Of a DNA stretch of 64,000 bases, positions 35,001 to 46,933 are shown piece after piece. Positions within the stretch are counted from its first letter, which is position 1, and each line of letters starts with the position of its first letter. This DNA is from Erythroxylum novogranatense (lineage: Eukaryota > Streptophyta > Magnoliopsida > Malpighiales > Erythroxylaceae). The notes beneath the pieces are model-generated. The model did no database searches and was not told the DNA's origin. It was given only the letters and a program-made list of their open reading frames with translations. Where the stretch lies: assembly GCA_029891385.1 (NCBI GenBank), contig CM057230.1, forward strand, positions 38,783,858 through 38,847,857. Reading direction: 5' to 3'. The position numbers and the translations under genes are program-made.

Positions 35001-36573
35001 CTTTGCGGGAAAGTGTAGTACGTTCTGTTCACGATCAAGCAGGACATTATCTTGAGAATGTGCGAGACGTTTCTATTTGGACCGAACCAAGCCATTTGAT
35101 ATGTTTTATATGTTTGATTCGTTATTTGAATATTATGTGTTTGCATTCGCATTCATGATTATGGAACATTTAAGAATTTTGAAAATTGAGAGAATGAGTT
35201 ATAAAAAGTTTGGAAAATATTGAAAAGGGTTTGAGAAAAATATTTGAAAGTTGAAAAGTTTGAAAATTTAGCCTTTTGGCAAAAAGTTTATGAAAATTGA
35301 TTTCTGCTTATTATTCAGTTTATAAATGTGTTACCCACGAGCTTCCGAGCTCACCCCCCCTTTCATCCCCATCTCCAGGTTTCGAGTAGGAGACCGGATG
35401 AAAGAGTGTGAAGACGTCAATTCCGACAGTTATATGTTTTTGTAATTTGCATGAGTTAGATTTGAATAATCTAAAATTTGAGTATGGATATGTTTATGGC
35501 TTAAGATAGGTTTGAAAGAAATGGATTTGTGTATATAGTTGAGTATTGGGAATGGTTTTGAAATTTGTACATGAAATTGTGTATGAATTTGGAAATGAAA
35601 TTGAATTATGAGTTTGGTATTGATTGATTTGAGAATTATGGAAGTTTTAGATGTTAGGTTTGCGTTTTGCTGGTGTTTGGATTTCCGGACGGGAGTGTCC
35701 GATGATTCTGAGGTCTGTTGGGATTATAGAAGTGTATTTTGCCTTTGCAGGAAATTTTGGGTTAGGATAAAGGCAGCCGTTATGCTGCCGAAATTTTGGT
35801 AAAAAATTTTGGATAAAAGTGAGATTCTTGGTTATGTATAAGTGTATATAAGAGTTTGAGAAATTTGAGATTGGTATGGATTTATATCAGATTATGTACG
35901 ACTGTATGGATTTAAGATGATTGGTATATGATTGAGTAACGAGAAAAGAAATGAGAATAAGAAAAGAAAAAAAAATTCATAACGGATTTTGGAACGTCTT
36001 AGGATTCCCAACGCGATTACGCTTCTGTTCTTTGCTTATTCACGGATGTCGGAAGGTGTTTGATTTAAATTGATTTGTTTGCTTACTTTGTTTTCTATCC
36101 GTATTCGATTTGCATTCGATTCGATCCGCGCCGCTTATTCGTTCCGCTTTGTGATTCAGTATTCGATTATTTCGCTTATTTATATTCGATTGGTTTTCGC
36201 TTTGTTATCCGTTTTGTTATCCGTAATCCGAGTTCTCAAATGCGATTTGTATTCCGATTAGCGGTTTCTCGCTTTTCGAAATTTTCATTTCCATTCGATT
36301 CCATTTTCCGTTCTTCGGTGAGCAAGAAGCTTTTGTCTCCGCTTTGTACTTTGTTCCGTTTTCCGTTCTGTTTCCGGTTACTCGATTCGTTTCGCTATTT
36401 TCGCTTCCGCATTCGCTTTGCATTTGTTTCGAGTGTGCGCTTCGCTTTCGATTCTTATGCTTTGTTTTCCGTTTCGTTTTCCTTTCTGGTTATGTAGTTG
36501 GGTTCCGGTAACGGGATCCAACATTTAGCTAAGGATAGTGTGCAGTGTATGTAGTTGGGTTTCGGTCCCAACA
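32012..36573 (+). mobile_element. Solo LTR S, 4.56 kb, probably Ty3/gypsy
   Basis: TGTTGGACCCC to GGTCCCAACA, flanked by GATAG (32007-32011 and 36574-36578). No gag or pol frame. Plus-sense features: three degenerate modules of 'cttcatgaaa...aaagttatga' (32215-32650), GGCGACGCATCGCC-type CpG box (32692-32815), repeated 'gattcttgttttgaa' modules (33070-33310), CCTTCTCCCGGCTGCCCGCT near 34930, and a T/C-rich 'ttccgtttt' tract (36070-36490). The layout resembles the LTRs of A in opposite orientation, so a long chromovirus LTR left by LTR recombination is likely. A large coding-free element without separate LTRs is the alternative. Confidence 0.8.
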
Positions 36574-36578
36574 GATAG

Positions 36579-36709
36579 TCTCTATTGGCTATTCAGGTTT
36601 GAGTCTTTATACCGACACATAGATCCTGGCCTTCGGGAAGGTCCCGGCGATAAAAATTTTTATTTTCTGCACCTGGTACATGTGATGTACCTCCCGGGAT
36701 TTTCCTACA
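36579..36709 (+). repeat. Element D 3' LTR, last part
   Basis: Matches the end of the 5' LTR ('tctattggctattcagg' to TTTTCCTACA). Followed by GTAAT, D's right target duplication. Confidence 0.94.
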
Positions 36710-36714
36710 GTAAT

Positions 36715-36876
36715 CCTTCGTTGGGATGTTGATTATTGTACTTGGGAGTGTTCTAAGTGATATCAAGATTCCTATTTACTCTAGAAAAAAGGTGTTAAAA
36801 TAGTTCCTCTTTGTTGAATAAAGATTATACAAAAGTTATTCTTCGTCTTAAAAGAAGAATTATAATAAAATTTTAA
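36715..36876 (+). mobile_element. Relic G, LTR part 2
   Basis: Continues G's LTR after removal of D: 'gttgtaatccttcgttgg' joined across the insertion. TAA at 36874-36876 is duplicated by the MITE that follows. Confidence 0.65.
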
Positions 36877-37549
36877 GGGGGGTGCTTAGTTGATGGGTTT
36901 GGAAAGGGGGTAATGGGTAAGGAATAAAAATGAGTGGCTGGTTGTTGATTATCATTATAGGGGCAATAGTTTGACATCTCACTTTTGGGGAATCCTCTAT
37001 ATCCTTCATTTAGGGAGCGATTGGTTCACATGGGAGAATAGTAATAGGGATGAGAATGAATATAGTGAGGAATGATAATGGATATTATCATTATAATTAT
37101 GATGGTTAGTTAAGAAGAATGAATGATTACCATTATTGTTGGTTTGTAAAAAAATTAAGAAATAAAAATGTATTATATTTTATTTTAATGAATTATATTG
37201 TAATTAATTAATTACAATATATTAATTAATTAATGAATTATATTTTATATTATAATGAATGAATGTATTATATTATAATGAATGAATGAATTATATTGTA
37301 ATATAATATATTAATTAATTAATTAATTTTAATTTAATTAATTAATTTTAATTAATTAGTATTTAAAATTTTTTAAAAAAGAGCCACTACTAAAGAATGT
37401 ATTTCATTTCTCTACTAAATGGAGGGTATGGAAGATTCCCCAAAATGAGATATCAAACTATTACCCCTATAATGATAATCAACAGCCAACCACTCATTTT
37501 TATTCCTTATCCATTACCCTCTTTCCAAACTCATCAACTAAGCACTCCC
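36877..37549. mobile_element. Tourist-like MITE with about 135-bp inverted ends
   Basis: Left arm (36877-37016) starting GGGGGGTGCTTAGTTGATG is the reverse complement of the right arm (37414-37549) with few differences. TAA flanks both sides (36874-36876, 37550-37552), as expected for PIF/Harbinger relatives. The centre (37140-37375) is TTAATTAA-rich. Inside the left part, 'agcgattggttcacatggg' (about 37019) looks like a fragment of another Tourist-type end, but no partner was found. No transposase. Confidence 0.85.
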
Positions 37550-37552
37550 TAA

Positions 37553-37788
37553 AAAGAGTCTTGGAATAGATGTAGGCTTGTTTATCGAATTACTATAAAT
37601 CAGTTTATATTCTCTTTTCTCTATCCATTTTAAATTATTATTCAATTATTTGATTGATTAATATTAAGCAATTTCTTTATCTTGATTATATTGATTGTTA
37701 TTATTAATTGAGTATATTAGTTATAAAAGATTGCCAAATTTTCTAACACACAATTCATCCCCTTCTTGGATGCCATTAGGTACTAACA
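37553..37788 (+). mobile_element. Relic G, LTR part 3
   Basis: AT-rich LTR tail ending GGTACTAACA, two bases before a primer site. With the other two parts, G's LTR is about 1.3 kb. Confidence 0.65.
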
Positions 37789-37790
37789 AA

Positions 37791-37802
37791 TGGTATCAGA
37801 TT
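37791..37802 (+). other. Primer binding site of G
   Basis: TGGTATCAGATT, an initiator-Met site with the last two bases changed, two bases after the LTR end. Confidence 0.75.
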
Positions 37803-37818
37803 GGTTCTATTAGGCTAG

Positions 37819-38927
37819 TGTTAAGTCAAGATGACTTTACTTAAATATGATTTTGATGTATAACAAAAAGAGATCAAATAAAAGAAAAAGGACACTGAGG
37901 CGAGATTTTCGACATACGCATTTGGATTCTGAGGCGAACCTAACAGGCGAACTCGGACCACGAGGCGCACTGAGGCGAACTCGAGACCTGAGGCGCCTGC
38001 AGGCGAACTCGAGACCTGAGCGAAGTTGAAGCAGTTAAAGTCAACCTGAGCGAAGGCAAGCAGACGATGAAAACACGGAAAGATGCGAGATGCAAAGAGG
38101 ACGCAGACGCAGACGCAAATGCAAAGCGACTGTGACGCAGACGCAGACGCAGACGCAGACGCAAATGCCAAAGCGAGACGCAGACGCAGACGCAAATGCA
38201 AATGAGCCGCAGACGCAGACATTAAATGTAAGCGAGCAGAGCCTTAAAAGAAGCGACGCAAGAGTCGATTCGAGTTAGTTACAAAACTCAACCGATTAAC
38301 CGTTTCTTTAAAGATTCAAGATTCAAGAATCAAGAAGCGATTGGAGGCGAAGGCTATAAATACAAGTCAAGTCGAAGATTACAAAGTTACACAAACAGAT
38401 TACACAAAAACTTACAGATACTTACGAAATAGCGAGAAAATTACTACGTGAAAAAGTGATTTAGCTTAGTGCTATTTTTCTGTAACAAAGTGTTCAAATA
38501 TTTTTCTGAAAGAAAAGTTGTAAAGATAGCCTGCAGAGGCTAAGTGTGAAAGAATACTGGTTGTAGAGACCTGAAGAGGCTCGCTAAAAGAATACTTGTA
38601 ACGATTGAAGAGATAGTGAAATCTCAGAAGAAACTCTGAGGACTGGATGTAGCCCACGGTTTGGGGTGAACCAGGATAAATCTTCGTGTCTACCACTCTT
38701 ACTCTCTATCTCTATTTTAGTTTCAAAATTTATCATTACTTAGTTATATATATATAGTATTGAAAATTTTGATCAATCAGAATCTATAAAAATTCTGTAA
38801 AGAATTTTATTTTCTAACAAATAGTTTTCAAAAGATTTATAAAAAGGGGAATACACAATTCAACCCCCCCTTCTCGTGCATTCTAATATCGTTTTCTAAG
38901 TGCTGTATTAACGTGTGATTCACTTCA
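37819..38927 (+). repeat. Element F 5' LTR
   Basis: 1109 bp, against 983 bp for its sister. The extra length lies in a GAGGCGAACTC-type region (37900-38030) and a larger GCAGAC hexamer array (38098-38225). The LTR's second half ('tgtgaaagaatactgg', 'gtttggggtgaaccagg') is almost identical in both. Confidence 0.93.
38098..38225 (+). repeat. GCAGAC hexamer array in F 5' LTR
   Basis: Runs of GCAGAC broken by GCAAAT. The sister LTR has a shorter version (about 55166-55230), so the array has expanded or contracted since insertion. Confidence 0.85.
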
Positions 38928-38929
38928 AT

Positions 38930-38941
38930 TGGTATCAGAGC
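38930..38941 (+). other. Primer binding site of F
   Basis: TGGTATCAGAGC, perfect initiator-Met complement, two bases after the LTR. Confidence 0.95.
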
Positions 38942-38984
38942 AAGGTATCCAAGAATCACTTTGGTGAAGTGTGGATTAAAGATA

Positions 38985-40598
38985 ATGGCGGAATCACATG
39001 TATACATCGCTGAAGGAGCCTCAGTCACTAGACCTCCAGCATTCAACGGAGAAGACTATCACTATTGGAAAGATAGGATGCGGCTATTCATCGAATCTAC
39101 TCATGTCGACCTTTGGGACGTAATAGAGAACGGACCCTATACACCCATAGATGAAGAAGGCAATTCTATTCCACGGAACAGATAGACGGCTGATCAGAAA
39201 GCAAGAATACAGCTAAATTCAAAGGCAAAATTTTTCTTGACGTGTCTATTGCTCACGAAGGCACAAGCCAAGTTAAAGAATCCAAGATAAGTATTCTTGT
39301 GCACCAATATGAACTTTTCAGGATGGAAGATGAAGAATCTATTGATCAAATGTTTGGAAGATTTCAAACAATTGTCAATGGATTGAAAGCTCTTGGAAGG
39401 ACGACAACAATCAAGATCATGTTCGAAAGATTCTAAGAAGTCTTCCCAAGAGATGGAGACCTAAAGTTTCTTGCGGTGCAAGAAGCCAAAGACTTGGCGT
39501 GTTAAAATTTGGATGAGTTCTTTGGGATCTTTAAAGATTCATGAAGTTGAACTCAACGCTGAAGACAAGCCCAAGCGGGACAAGTCGATAGCACTGAAGG
39601 CCGGACAAAAGAATCATAAGACTCAGAAAAGGAGGAAGTCATCAAAAGCGTTGAAAATTGAAGAATCAAAGGATGACAACTCCAGCCAATCAAAACCAGA
39701 GTCAAGTGATGAAGATAACGAATTATCTTTCATCTCCAGAAAGATAAGAAGCATGTGGAAGAAGAAGTCCATAGGGAACCAGATATTCAGAAAGAGTGGG
39801 AAAGATGAAGCTAAACCATAGAAGTCTTCTATCATCTGCTACGAGTGCAATCAGCTTGGACACTACAAGTCCGAATGTCCTACTCTCAAGAAGAAACCAA
39901 AGAAGAGTAGAGAAGGCAAGAAAAGCATGATGGCAACATGGGAGGACCTAGATTCATCAGAATCAGATACAGGTTCCGAGTCATCAGAACATGCGAACAT
40001 TTGCCTGATGGCCGAGGAAAATAGTGATGAGGAGGTAAAATCTGATTACGATAATTTGCATGATGCCTACTCAGAATTGTTAGAAGATTCTCATGCTATT
40101 CTGAAACATTACAAGCTGTTAAAGAAAAAGTATGCAGAAAATATTAGACATACTGAGGTAATAGAAAAAGAAAATATTTGTCTAAAGAAACAATTAGAAG
40201 ATAAAAAGAAAGTTGTAGACAGATCAGAAGAAATCAATCAACTTAAACTAAGGATTAAGAATCTATCAGCTGATTTAGCTACTTTCACATAAAGTACAAA
40301 GAAAATGAATGAAATGCTTGGAAAATGTAGACATCCGAGTGATAAGACTGGATTAGGGTTTACAGGAAACAAGACTCAGTCTCGTAAAAAATCTGTCTTT
40401 CAAAAAGGGAATCATAAGATATTTCATTTTAATCAACATCCTAGTTATATGCATCAAAGATCACATCATATGCATATTACTAACCGTAAAGGACCCAAGA
40501 AAATCTGGGTACCAAAAAATAAAATAGTTTCTCCTGCAGATATCCTTCCTTGGAAGATCTGCAAGCACCATTGGTATTTAGGCGGTGGATGCTCATGA
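38985..40598 (+). pseudogene. Element F gag (sirevirus type)
   Basis: ATG at 38985 (MAESHVYIAEGASVTRPPAF), then FNGEDYHYWKDRM, the copia Gag start. An in-frame TAG at 39183 replaces a conserved Trp, and there are slips near 39240 and 39440. KILRSLPK-type wording is visible near 39430. Knuckle CYECNQLGHYKSEC near 39837-39878. 39927-40292 is acidic then strongly coiled-coil. 40305-40598 holds GLGFTGNK and RKGPKKIWVPK, the sirevirus Gag tail. Broken in at least four places but complete in layout. Confidence 0.88.
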
Positions 40599-42113
40599 CA
40601 TATGATGGGAAGAAGGTCTATGTTCCTAGACCTTGATTATAAGAAAGGAGGATCGGTAACTTTGGAGACAACTAGCAGGGCAAAATTATTGGAATCGGGA
40701 AAATAGGTAAAGATTCCTTTGCATGCATAAATAATGTCTTTGCTTGTTGATGGTGCAAGCATAACTTGATTAGCGTCGATCGATTGTGTGATTCGGTTTC
40801 TGATTACATTGATCAAAATCTTTGCGAAGTCGTAAACATAGATGGGTCTATACTTTTCTCTCGCCAAGAGAAGAAACAATCTTTACAAAATCAATTTAGA
40901 AGATTTTCAAAATCAAAATATTTCATGTTTTCTATCTTCGAAGAAGAAAGACTAATCGGCATAAAAGCTAGGTCATGTCTCTTTGAAACATATTTCAAAA
41001 TTGGTAAAACATGATTTGGTAAGAGATTTGCCAAAAATAAGTTTTGACAAAGAATTTTTCTGTGAAAATTGTTTGAAAGGAAAACAAGTTAAAACCTCTT
41101 TTTCTTCTAAAAGTTTTGTAACCTCATCTAGACCTTTAGAATTGTTACATATGGATTTATTTGGTCCAACAAGGACGATAAGTCTTAGCAGAAAGAAATA
41201 TGGATTTGTTATTGTTGATGACTTTACTCGATTTTGTTGGATATTGTTCTTATCACACAAAGATGAGTCTTTTAAGTGCTTTAGAATCTTATCCGTAAAG
41301 TTCTGAATGAAAAGGAATGTCCATAGCCGATGTCGGGAGTGACCATGGTGGAGAGTTTGAAAATGAGAAGTTTAGAGTATACGTGAGGAGAATGGAATTT
41401 CCCATAACTTCGGCCCTAGAACTCCACACAAGAATGGAGTTGTTGAAAGGAAGAATAGGGCGATTCAAGAGATGGCAAGGACCATGCTATGTGAGATGAA
41501 TCTTCCTAAGTATTTCAAGCGTAAGTCGTGAATAAATCATGCTATATTCAGAATATAATTCTGTTGCGACCCATGTTGAAGAAGACTCCTTATGAGTTAT
41601 GGAATGAAAGAAGACCAAGCATATCTTACTTTCATCCATTTGGGTGCAAATGTTCCATTTTGAATACAAAAGAGCTATTGGATAAATTCGATTCGAAAAC
41701 CTATCCAGGAATCTTTCTAGGCTACTCATCATCGTCTAAGGCTTTTCGAGTTTACAACCTTACTTGGTATTGAAGAGACCATCCATGTCAAGTTTGATGA
41801 TAGTTCTTAACCTCATAAGGAAGATGACATGGAGAATGAAGGTCCTTCAAAGAACTTAGATGATACCACAGAAACTCCTTCATCAGACACTCATGAGAAC
41901 AAAAGTGAAGATATTCCAGAAACTATTGAACTAAGAAGAGATTGGAAGTATAAAAGTTCTCATCCAGAAGAGTTAATTATCGGAGAGACCTCAGAAGGAG
42001 TTAGGACAAGGTCCAGATTCAGAAGAGAAGCTAATGTAGCTTTTATCTCTGAAGTAGAGCCTAAGAAGGTTGAGGAAGCTCTTCGATACGAAGCTTGGGT
42101 GTTAGCCATGTAA
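40560..42113 (+). pseudogene. Element F protease and integrase
   Basis: Protease block near 40570 reads HHWYLGGGCS, so the catalytic D-S-G is replaced by G-G-G. The DNA there has CGG where relatives have CAG. 'FDTKHNLISVDRLCD'-like wording follows at about 40760. 40983-41306 carries the pre-integrase zinc end (CENCLKGKQVK) and the core's first Asp (LLHMDLFGPTR). SDHGGEFENE near 41340 has the second Asp. The Glu block is out of frame at about 41430-41470. 41528-41773 carries KKTPYELWNERRPSISYFH and GCKC. 41829-42113 is the linker to RT, ending at a TAA-type break in EAWVLAM. Not functional as read. Confidence 0.85.
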
Positions 42114-42930
42114 GAGGAGCTGAATCAATTTACTAGGAATAACGTCTGGTCCTTAGTTCCGAAACCTTCTAAGAAATCCATTATAGGAACCAGATGGGTT
42201 TTTAAGAATAAGTTAGAAGAATCGAGAAGAGTGAGTCGAAATAAGGCAAGATTAGTAGCACAAGGCTATAATCAGCAAGAAGGAATAGACTACAATGAAA
42301 CATATGCTCCAGTAGCGAGACTTGAAGCTATAAGGATTTTGTTAGCATATGCGATCTGCCATGATATAAAGTTGTTTCAGATGGATGTGAAGAGTGCATT
42401 TCTGAATGGCTTTATAGATGAAGAGGTGTATGTGAAACAACCACCTGACTTTGAAGATGTTAAAAACCCAGACTATGTCTATAGACTTCATAAAGCCTTA
42501 TACGGCCTGAAGCAAGCTCCTAGAGCTTGGTATGGTCGTCTGAGTACCTTTTTAATAGAAAATGGTTTCAGTAGAGGTCAAGTTGATAAGACGCTCTTTA
42601 GGAAGAATTTTCATATTGATTTTATCTTAAATGCTGATTCGTTGATGATATCATTTTGGTGCTACTTCAAAAGAATTATGCATGAAGTTTGAAAGTCTAA
42701 TGAAAAAAGAATTTGAAATGAGTATGATGGGTGAGTTAAAGTTCTTTCTTGGGTTGCAAGTTAAGCAAACCGAAGAGAAGATCTTCATTCATCAACAAAA
42801 GTATGTGAAAGAGTTGTTAAATAAATTTGATATGAATAATGTGAAGCCTATGACAACTCCGATGTATCCTTCAAACCTTTTGTCGAAAGGCGAACTTGGT
42901 AAGAAGGTGGATCAAACCTATATAGAGGAT
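42114..42930 (+). pseudogene. Element F reverse transcriptase
   Basis: 42231-42692 is open: KARLVAQGYNQQEGIDYNET, IKLFQMDVKSAFLNG (catalytic Asp) and LYGLKQAPRAWYGRL. The YVDD box lies near 42636-42650 in a shifted phase ('cgttgatgatatcat'). 42682-42963 continues with FEMSMMGELKFFLGLQV and IFIHQQKYVKELL. Two slips and one stop separate the blocks. Confidence 0.9.
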
Positions 42931-43597
42931 GATCGGTTCTTTCTTGTATCTTCTGACAAGTAGACCAGATATTTTGTTCAGTGTATGCTTGTGTGCAAGA
43001 TTTCAAGCCGATCCTAGAGAGTCTCATTTTATTGTTGTTAAAAGAATTTTGAGATATCTCGCAGGTACTACTGATCTTTGCTTAATGTTTGAGAAAGGTA
43101 AAGATTTCAGGTTAATTGGATATTACGATGCGGACTATGCCAGAGATAGAATCGAAAGGAAGAGCACAAGTGGAGGATGTCACTTTCTTGGAGGAAACCT
43201 AGTCTCCTGGTCAAGCAAGAGACAAAGCTCAATTGCTCTATCAACCGTTGAAGCAGAATATATGTCTGTCGCAAGTTGCTGCTCACAGATGTTGTGGATC
43301 AAGTATCAACTCGAAGACTATTCAGTTCAAGAAGAGGAGATTCCAATCTATTGCGACAACACCAGTGTAATCAATCTATCGAAGAATCCAATTCAACATT
43401 CCAGAGTGAAGCATATAGAAATCAGACATCACTTCCTGAGAGACTATGTTCAGAAGAAAGTGGTGCTTCTAAAATTCATCGAAACAGAGCTTCAGTGGGC
43501 AGATATCTTCACTAAACCACTGAGTGAAGAACAGTTCCAAAAGATAAGACGCAACCTTAACATGGTTATGTTAAGTGAACAGTCAGGACTAAAGTAA
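42929..43597 (+). CDS. Element F RNase H, intact terminal part of pol
   Basis: 222 codons open to the natural stop. Starts in the connection domain (MIGSFLYLLTSRPDILFSVC, CARFQADPRESH), then YYDADYARD with the first catalytic Asp, STVEAEYMS with the Glu, YCDNTSVINLSKNPIQHSR with the next Asp, and ADIFTKPLSEEQF at the end. Wording is diagnostic for the SIRE lineage. Cleaves the RNA strand of RNA-DNA hybrids during reverse transcription. The first Met lies inside the domain, not at a natural start. The best preserved coding block in F. Confidence 0.93.
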   Translation: MIGSFLYLLTSRPDILFSVCLCARFQADPRESHFIVVKRILRYLAGTTDLCLMFEKGKDFRLIGYYDADYARDRIERKSTSGGCHFLGGNLVSWSSKRQSSIALSTVEAEYMSVASCCSQMLWIKYQLEDYSVQEEEIPIYCDNTSVINLSKNPIQHSRVKHIEIRHHFLRDYVQKKVVLLKFIETELQWADIFTKPLSEEQFQKIRRNLNMVMLSEQSGLK

Positions 43598-43859
43598 CGT
43601 CAGAGCTAACGACGTTAGTTATAGTGAGTTACAGCTGGTAACTTCTCTCACAAGGAAGATTTTTGGAGGGAAAAATCTAATAATCTCGAGGTTCTTAATG
43701 ATTCTAAAACCCATCGGACCATAATCCTACAGGTAGACTGAAGGTGAAAGTATTGCAGTCTTTTCATCATCTCCTGACGGTTCATTTCTGATTTACCAAT
43801 TCTCTCAAAACATCTCACTCAAAAAGCTCTCCAGAAGACAGTTTATTTTGCTCTATACA
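43598..43859 (+). other. F intergenic segment between pol and extra ORF
   Basis: 262 bases, stop-rich, with 'aacatctcactcaaaaagc' just before the next ATG. No splice site or promoter can be assigned with confidence. Confidence 0.5.
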
Positions 43860-44074
43860 ATGGAAGCAGCTATGATTTATGGAAGACATGTAAACTTTGA
43901 GTCACTAAGAAGAGACGGTATGGATGTAAAACCAGAAATCATAAGAGCTGGTTGGAGGAACTTCTTTCAGACGCAAAAACCAGTATACACGAATGAGGTA
44001 TATGAGTTTTGGAAGAACGCTCATCTAATAGACAACACTATCGTATCTTCTATAGATAGGATATCTGTTGTTGT
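43860..44074 (+). pseudogene. Element F extra ORF, 5' part
   Basis: ATG at 43860 (MEAAMIYGRHVNFESLR), open until H interrupts it. VYTNEVYEFWKNAHLID matches the start of the domain annotated in plant genomes as 'putative plant transposon protein', followed by DRISVVV. Continues at 52572. Location after pol corresponds to the env-like ORF of other sireviruses, but there is no signal peptide or membrane segment here. Confidence 0.75.
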
Positions 44075-46933
44075 TGTAGCACCCCACTCCCGACGAGACC
44101 CGAACCTGATATCCATGGTGATATCCGGGCCGTGACCATGAGGGTGGCGACTAGAACACTCGCCGTAAAATCCAGACATTACTTTCTATAACAAATGCGC
44201 GAAATTTATACTCAATTTTGGGTACTCATTCAATCCGTCGATAGGATACACTCATTTTCAAAAGCCACTTAGGTCAATATTACAAATACATAATAAACAC
44301 TTTAGTACAAAAGTAAAGACGTGCAATGCATAACGAACCGATCCCGACTTCGACCTTCACTTGAATCTGCGCCATACTCCCGTTTGCTAACGGGTACTCT
44401 TCGATTCTGAAAATAATTGCAATGTTGGGTGAGTTTGCGAACTCAGTGAGAAACCATCATCGATGGTTCACTCAAATCATGCATTACGAATTGCAGACAA
44501 AGACGACACAAGTAATAACAATTAACGATGATTGTATAACGATTATACGATGTCTATAATAGTTTGCTACGATATACGATATCATTAGCAATAATCTGAT
44601 GGCGTAGAACAGTTCACATAACGATATCTGATGAGTCTATATCAAGATCTGATGTCAAGTAACAACATTTCAGTAGCATAGAACAGTTTACAGTATTACA
44701 TCACAATTTACAGTAAATCATGGCATCGCACAGTTCAGTAGTCGTCACACAATTTGGCGATTCGATCTACCATGTATATGATGCATATGAGACTCTTTCC
44801 GGTTATTCAGTGTTGTGCCCAAGTGCTCGATCGAGAAGCGATGGATCATGCATTTACACATATCGTCTGATAAAGATATCTCAAGAATATCTGATCAACG
44901 ATAGATATATACAATTTCTGATGAGTCTATAATAGTTTATGATCTCATCACACGAAATATGTATTATTATCGGCAATTTCTGATAACTAACACTTATCAA
45001 GATTATATTAAATCATGTCATTGTCACAACTCGGTCATTCATTCACAATAATTTCTGATTGTGATTCTGATCATTCACGAGAGTCACATACATCATTTCG
45101 GGCATTGAGACGAAGATGCAATGCACGTGCGACTCTTTTCGATTATTGATGTTGTGCCCAAGTGCTCGATCGGTGATCAGTTGGACGTCTGTGATTTCTC
45201 CCTCGGGCTAGGCGGTCGACAAAGATGCTTAGGATAAATCCCCGGACTCGAGGTCCCGGTCATTAAGAGATGATCGATGGGGACGCGTCGATTTTCTCCC
45301 CTGCTAAGCCCGGACGAGACGATGTTCGAGCTCTAGGCTCTTTTCAGTGAGATTAGCAACTTGGGTCACAGTCCTTTATCTGATCATACATTTATGCATG
45401 CAATGCAGTGTTCAATAAATTGAGATTGATGGCGATGATTGAGCTTCGGTTTATGGCTATAAAAGCCTAGTAGTGTATTTCTCAAGAACATACTGAAATT
45501 GAAGATTGATGATTGATAATTTTGATGTATAGTTATAAAGCCCAGTGTAACAGTACTCAGTGATTCAGTAATTCGATCCAATACAGTAAACACATACAAT
45601 GCGATTGTACTCCTTTCCAAAGAGTCATGCGATCATACGAAGGCAATTCACATTGTTCGATTCTATCTGATAAGAGCATGCAACTCGATCATATACATTT
45701 CAAGAATAATCAAGGTAATCAAATCACATATAATTCGGTAATCATGTACTTCACGTTATCAAGTAATTTACAGTGAACATTTAGACACTCAAGAATTTGA
45801 GAAACCAACTAGGTTACTCACCTGTTACTTCAGAGCTATTGCCTGGAAGTCCCAGCAATGTCCGTGGAACGACGATCCAACGGTGCCTCTATAATGAAGA
45901 CAAGATCCATTACTAATCGCTCAATTAAACAGTACAATAAATGCATATGTCTCTATGAAATTATGTCCAATTAAGTACAATCCAATCCAATAAAACAGTT
46001 CCTCGCCGCGACCTCGCGGCATTCGCTGCGACGAAAGAGGCACGCTCGTCGCGGCGTGAAACACGCCTTCATGCGTGGCGTCGTCTCTCACTATGACTCA
46101 CCGCGACGTCTTGCTGCCTACGTCGCGACCAATACATTTAACTCAATTCAATTTTATTCGTCGCGACGAAGCCCTAACGCTTCGATGCTCGTCGCGACGT
46201 GCGAAGACCAGGTCGTCTTCTCCGATCGATTTCCGACCATTTCTCCCACTAAAAACGTCCATTAACACCCTCAACTACTCAATCAACCACAATAAAAGCC
46301 ATAGATGTAATAAAAATAAGTAATAACAACATTGAAGCCATTAAAGCTACCAATCACTTGAATCGATCGCAAACCCTAAAATCTTTCTCAACACCGTCGA
46401 TCTCCTCCTCAAGCCTCAATCCACTTCATTTCCACAATAATCACAATAAACCAGTTAGCTTAACACAATAAGAGGGAAACCACAAGAAGAAACAACGATC
46501 CTCACCTATGAAGAAGGATCGAAGATCACCGTGGAGAGGGAAGAAGAGAAACTCGCAAATGCCTTAGCCAATTTTTTCCCCCAATTTCTCAACCCTAGGT
46601 ATTTATAGACTAGGTCTCCTTATTAGTCCAAATTTGGTCTCTAAATTTCAATGGCTCAAAGATATTTATTTCCTATCAGTCCACTCTAACTTTTCCATTG
46701 CCATCGGACAGTTCTTTCAAGACTATCTGATCAATCATCGATCTCTCCAATATTTCCTATTAGGGCATTATCTCCTAATTTCCGAAATCTCCTATAAGCC
46801 ACTATAAAATACGATTACACTTAAATTATTCTAAATCAATCATTTGAACCCAATTACTCACTCAATCATATTCGATCGATTCGATCGGTCTCTATATTAC
46901 CAAAATACCCTTGTCGTGAGAGCGGATGTTACA
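44075..46933 (-). repeat. Element H 3' LTR
   Basis: Includes 'tgggtgagtttgcgaactc' (about 44425), which also occurs in E's LTR (about 58144), and a CpG-rich box at 45999-46200. It ends GGATGTTACA. Differs from the sister LTR mainly at CAG/CTG sites, for example 'cctgatatcc' here against 'cccgatatcc' at about 49767. Confidence 0.9.

Larger units (their letters stand above)
22593..36709 (+). mobile_element. Element D: Ty1/copia (Angela-like), hosting solo LTR S
   Basis: TGTTAGAGTAGTGCC to TTTTCCTACA, TSD GTAAT on both sides. Order: 5' LTR, perfect initiator-Met PBS, 2-kb leader, gag, protease, integrase, RT, RNase H, polypurine tract, 3' LTR split by S. IN before RT defines Ty1/copia. LTRs of 1.83 kb, the long leader and the RNase H wording (QAKEPRS, RYHLIREI) suggest the Angela/BARE lineage; this is inference. 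Coding sequence is heavily broken, with an unusual density of small changes at CAG/CTG. Confidence 0.93.

Noticed and set aside
36075..36497. 140-codon Phe/Ser/Arg-rich frame
   Set aside because: Low-complexity tract in solo LTR S; open in other phases as well.
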